Part shown: positions 63,533 to 64,000 of the stretch, piece by piece | Position numbering within the stretch: the first letter of the stretch is position 1 | How the letters are laid out: each line of letters begins with the position of its first letter | Origin: Chlamydiota bacterium | GTDB taxonomy: Bacteria; Chlamydiota; Chlamydiia; Chlamydiales; Rhabdochlamydiaceae | Reading direction: 5' to 3' | Assembly: GCA_030916885.1 (NCBI GenBank) | Contig: JAUPVT010000055.1 | Location: forward strand, 16,229-80,228 | Length of the DNA: 64,000 nucleotides | Made by a program: the position numbers and the translations under genes | Notes under the pieces: model-generated | What the model was told of the DNA's origin: nothing | Databases searched by the model: none | What the model saw: the letters and a program-made list of their open reading frames with translations, nothing else

Positions 63533-64000
63533 ATGGCAGGTTTAGATGAAAATTGCTTGAAAGATCTGAATAGCTCTCAAATTCTGAAGCAAGAATTTCT
63601 ACGTTGTGGCAGCAAGGAAGATGTATCTAAAGAGCAAAAAGTGATTCAGAAAATTTTTCTTAAGAAAACATCAATAAATGCTAGTGAGCCGACATATGTT
63701 AACAACCAACCAATATATGAAACAATAGATGAACTGCATGCTCAAGCATTATATAGTGAACCGGTATATAGCGAACCTGTATCTAGTGAGCCGACATATG
63801 TTAACAACCAACCAATATATGAAACAATAGATGAACTGCATACTCAAGCATTATATAGCGAACCTGTATCTAGTGTGCTGACATATGTTAACAACCAACC
63901 AATATACGAAACAATAGATGAACTGCATACTCAAGCATTATATAGTGAACCGGTATATAGCGAACCTGTATCTAGTGAGCCGACATATGTTAACAACCAA
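63533..64000 (+). CDS. Tyrosine-repeat protein, candidate EPIYA/Tarp-like secreted effector (3' end outside window)
   Basis: The frame is open from an ATG at 63533 (AAGGAG six bases upstream) to the window edge. A 50-residue polar head (MAGLDENCLKDLNSSQILKQ onward, no signal peptide) is followed by tandem repeats of 34, 29 and 34 residues and the start of a fourth. A full unit is SEPTYVNNQPIYETIDELH plus [AT]QALYSEPVYSEPVS, with four tyrosines. EP-[TV]-Y and QPIY resemble EPIYA motifs; YVNN fits a Grb2-type pYxN, YETI a Src-type pYEEI-like, and YSEP a Crk/Nck-type pYxxP SH2 ligand. YETIDE also recalls tyrosine-repeat motifs of chlamydial Tarp as I remember them. Type III secretion and host phosphorylation are inference. 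Confidence 0.75.
   Translation, partial: MAGLDENCLKDLNSSQILKQEFLRCGSKEDVSKEQKVIQKIFLKKTSINASEPTYVNNQPIYETIDELHAQALYSEPVYSEPVSSEPTYVNNQPIYETIDELHTQALYSEPVSSVLTYVNNQPIYETIDELHTQALYSEPVYSEPVSSEPTYVNNQ
63683..64000 (+). repeat. In-frame tandem repeat, units of 102, 87 and 102 bases plus a partial unit
   Basis: Units begin with AGT at 63683, 63785, 63872 and 63974. Unit 2 lacks 15 bases (one YSEPV). Unit 3 has GTG CTG in place of GAG CCG, giving VL instead of EP. Otherwise the units are nearly identical at the DNA level, apart from a GCT/ACT change and a few silent changes. Every length is a multiple of three, so copy-number change keeps the frame. Confidence 0.95.

Noticed and set aside
63683..64000. 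Possible CRISPR-like direct repeats
   Set aside because: Units of 87-102 bases are contiguous without spacers, keep one reading frame and encode a protein repeat.

Overview
This window looks like chromosome of an AT-rich, obligate intracellular bacterium of the order Chlamydiales, outside the genus Chlamydia. Several gene neighbourhoods match the order I recall from Chlamydia trachomatis: rnpA-rpmH-rpmJ-rpsN plus a GYF-domain protein; plsB-rng-rpmF-plsX; uvrC-mutS-dnaG-glyQS-pgsA-glgA; lpxB near pcnB. Lineage markers agree: a SWIB-domain protein, a plastid-like glycerol-3-phosphate acyltransferase, a fused GlyQS, a fused alpha/beta E1 dehydrogenase and a UPF0158 protein. The outer-membrane protein at 10685-11908 is of the Legionella-MOMP-like type seen in environmental chlamydiae, not classical OmpA. 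Together with many decaying genes this suggests a Rhabdochlamydia- or Simkania-like organism; that placement is inference.

Layout. 1-6500: end of a HAD phosphatase, an oligopeptide-binding protein whose signal peptide is out of frame across a 10-T tract, truA, ispD, SWIB, UDP-sugar pyrophosphorylase. 6500-18240: two small lineage-specific membrane proteins, prfB with the classical programmed +1 frameshift, two tandem GNATs, YebC, the MOMP-like porin, a TVP38 protein, an M16 protease, and an orphan gene family with one intact and two decayed members. 18240-30350: lipid and envelope genes (plsB, rng, plsX, rpmF, yceD, lpxB, an alpha/beta hydrolase, pcnB), a Tsr3/DTW-like enzyme, a thioredoxin-fold protein, a UvrD helicase, rnpA and rpmH. 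30350-49700: rpmJ-rpsN, GYF protein, an Asp23-like protein with a small membrane protein and an amidase, a Fic pseudogene, uvrC-mutS, dnaG, dipeptidase, glyQS, rlmN, pgsA, glgA, dsbB with a DUF5993 partner. 49700-64000: IS630 remnant, MFS transporter, UPF0158, fused E1, a tandem pair of GT17 glycosyltransferases (one broken), WalJ/YycJ-like hydrolase, a broken receiver-metallo-beta-lactamase gene, ftsK, uppP and tRNA-His.

The most striking object is at the right edge (63533 to beyond 64000). A gene with a strong ribosome binding site encodes a short N-terminal head followed by near-identical 34-residue repeats, each carrying four tyrosines in contexts (EPTYVNN, QPIYETI, LYSEP, VYSEP) that resemble EPIYA motifs and SH2-domain ligands. 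It is a good candidate for an undescribed tyrosine-phosphorylated, type III secreted effector of the Tarp/CagA kind; the gene runs off the window.

Most housekeeping genes are intact. Accessory genes (Fic, GT17 copy 1, receiver-MBL, IS630, the orphan family copies, a small gene at 27562) show frameshifts and stops, several at homopolymer runs. This fits either genome decay or, for the intact-looking cases, slippage at homopolymers.
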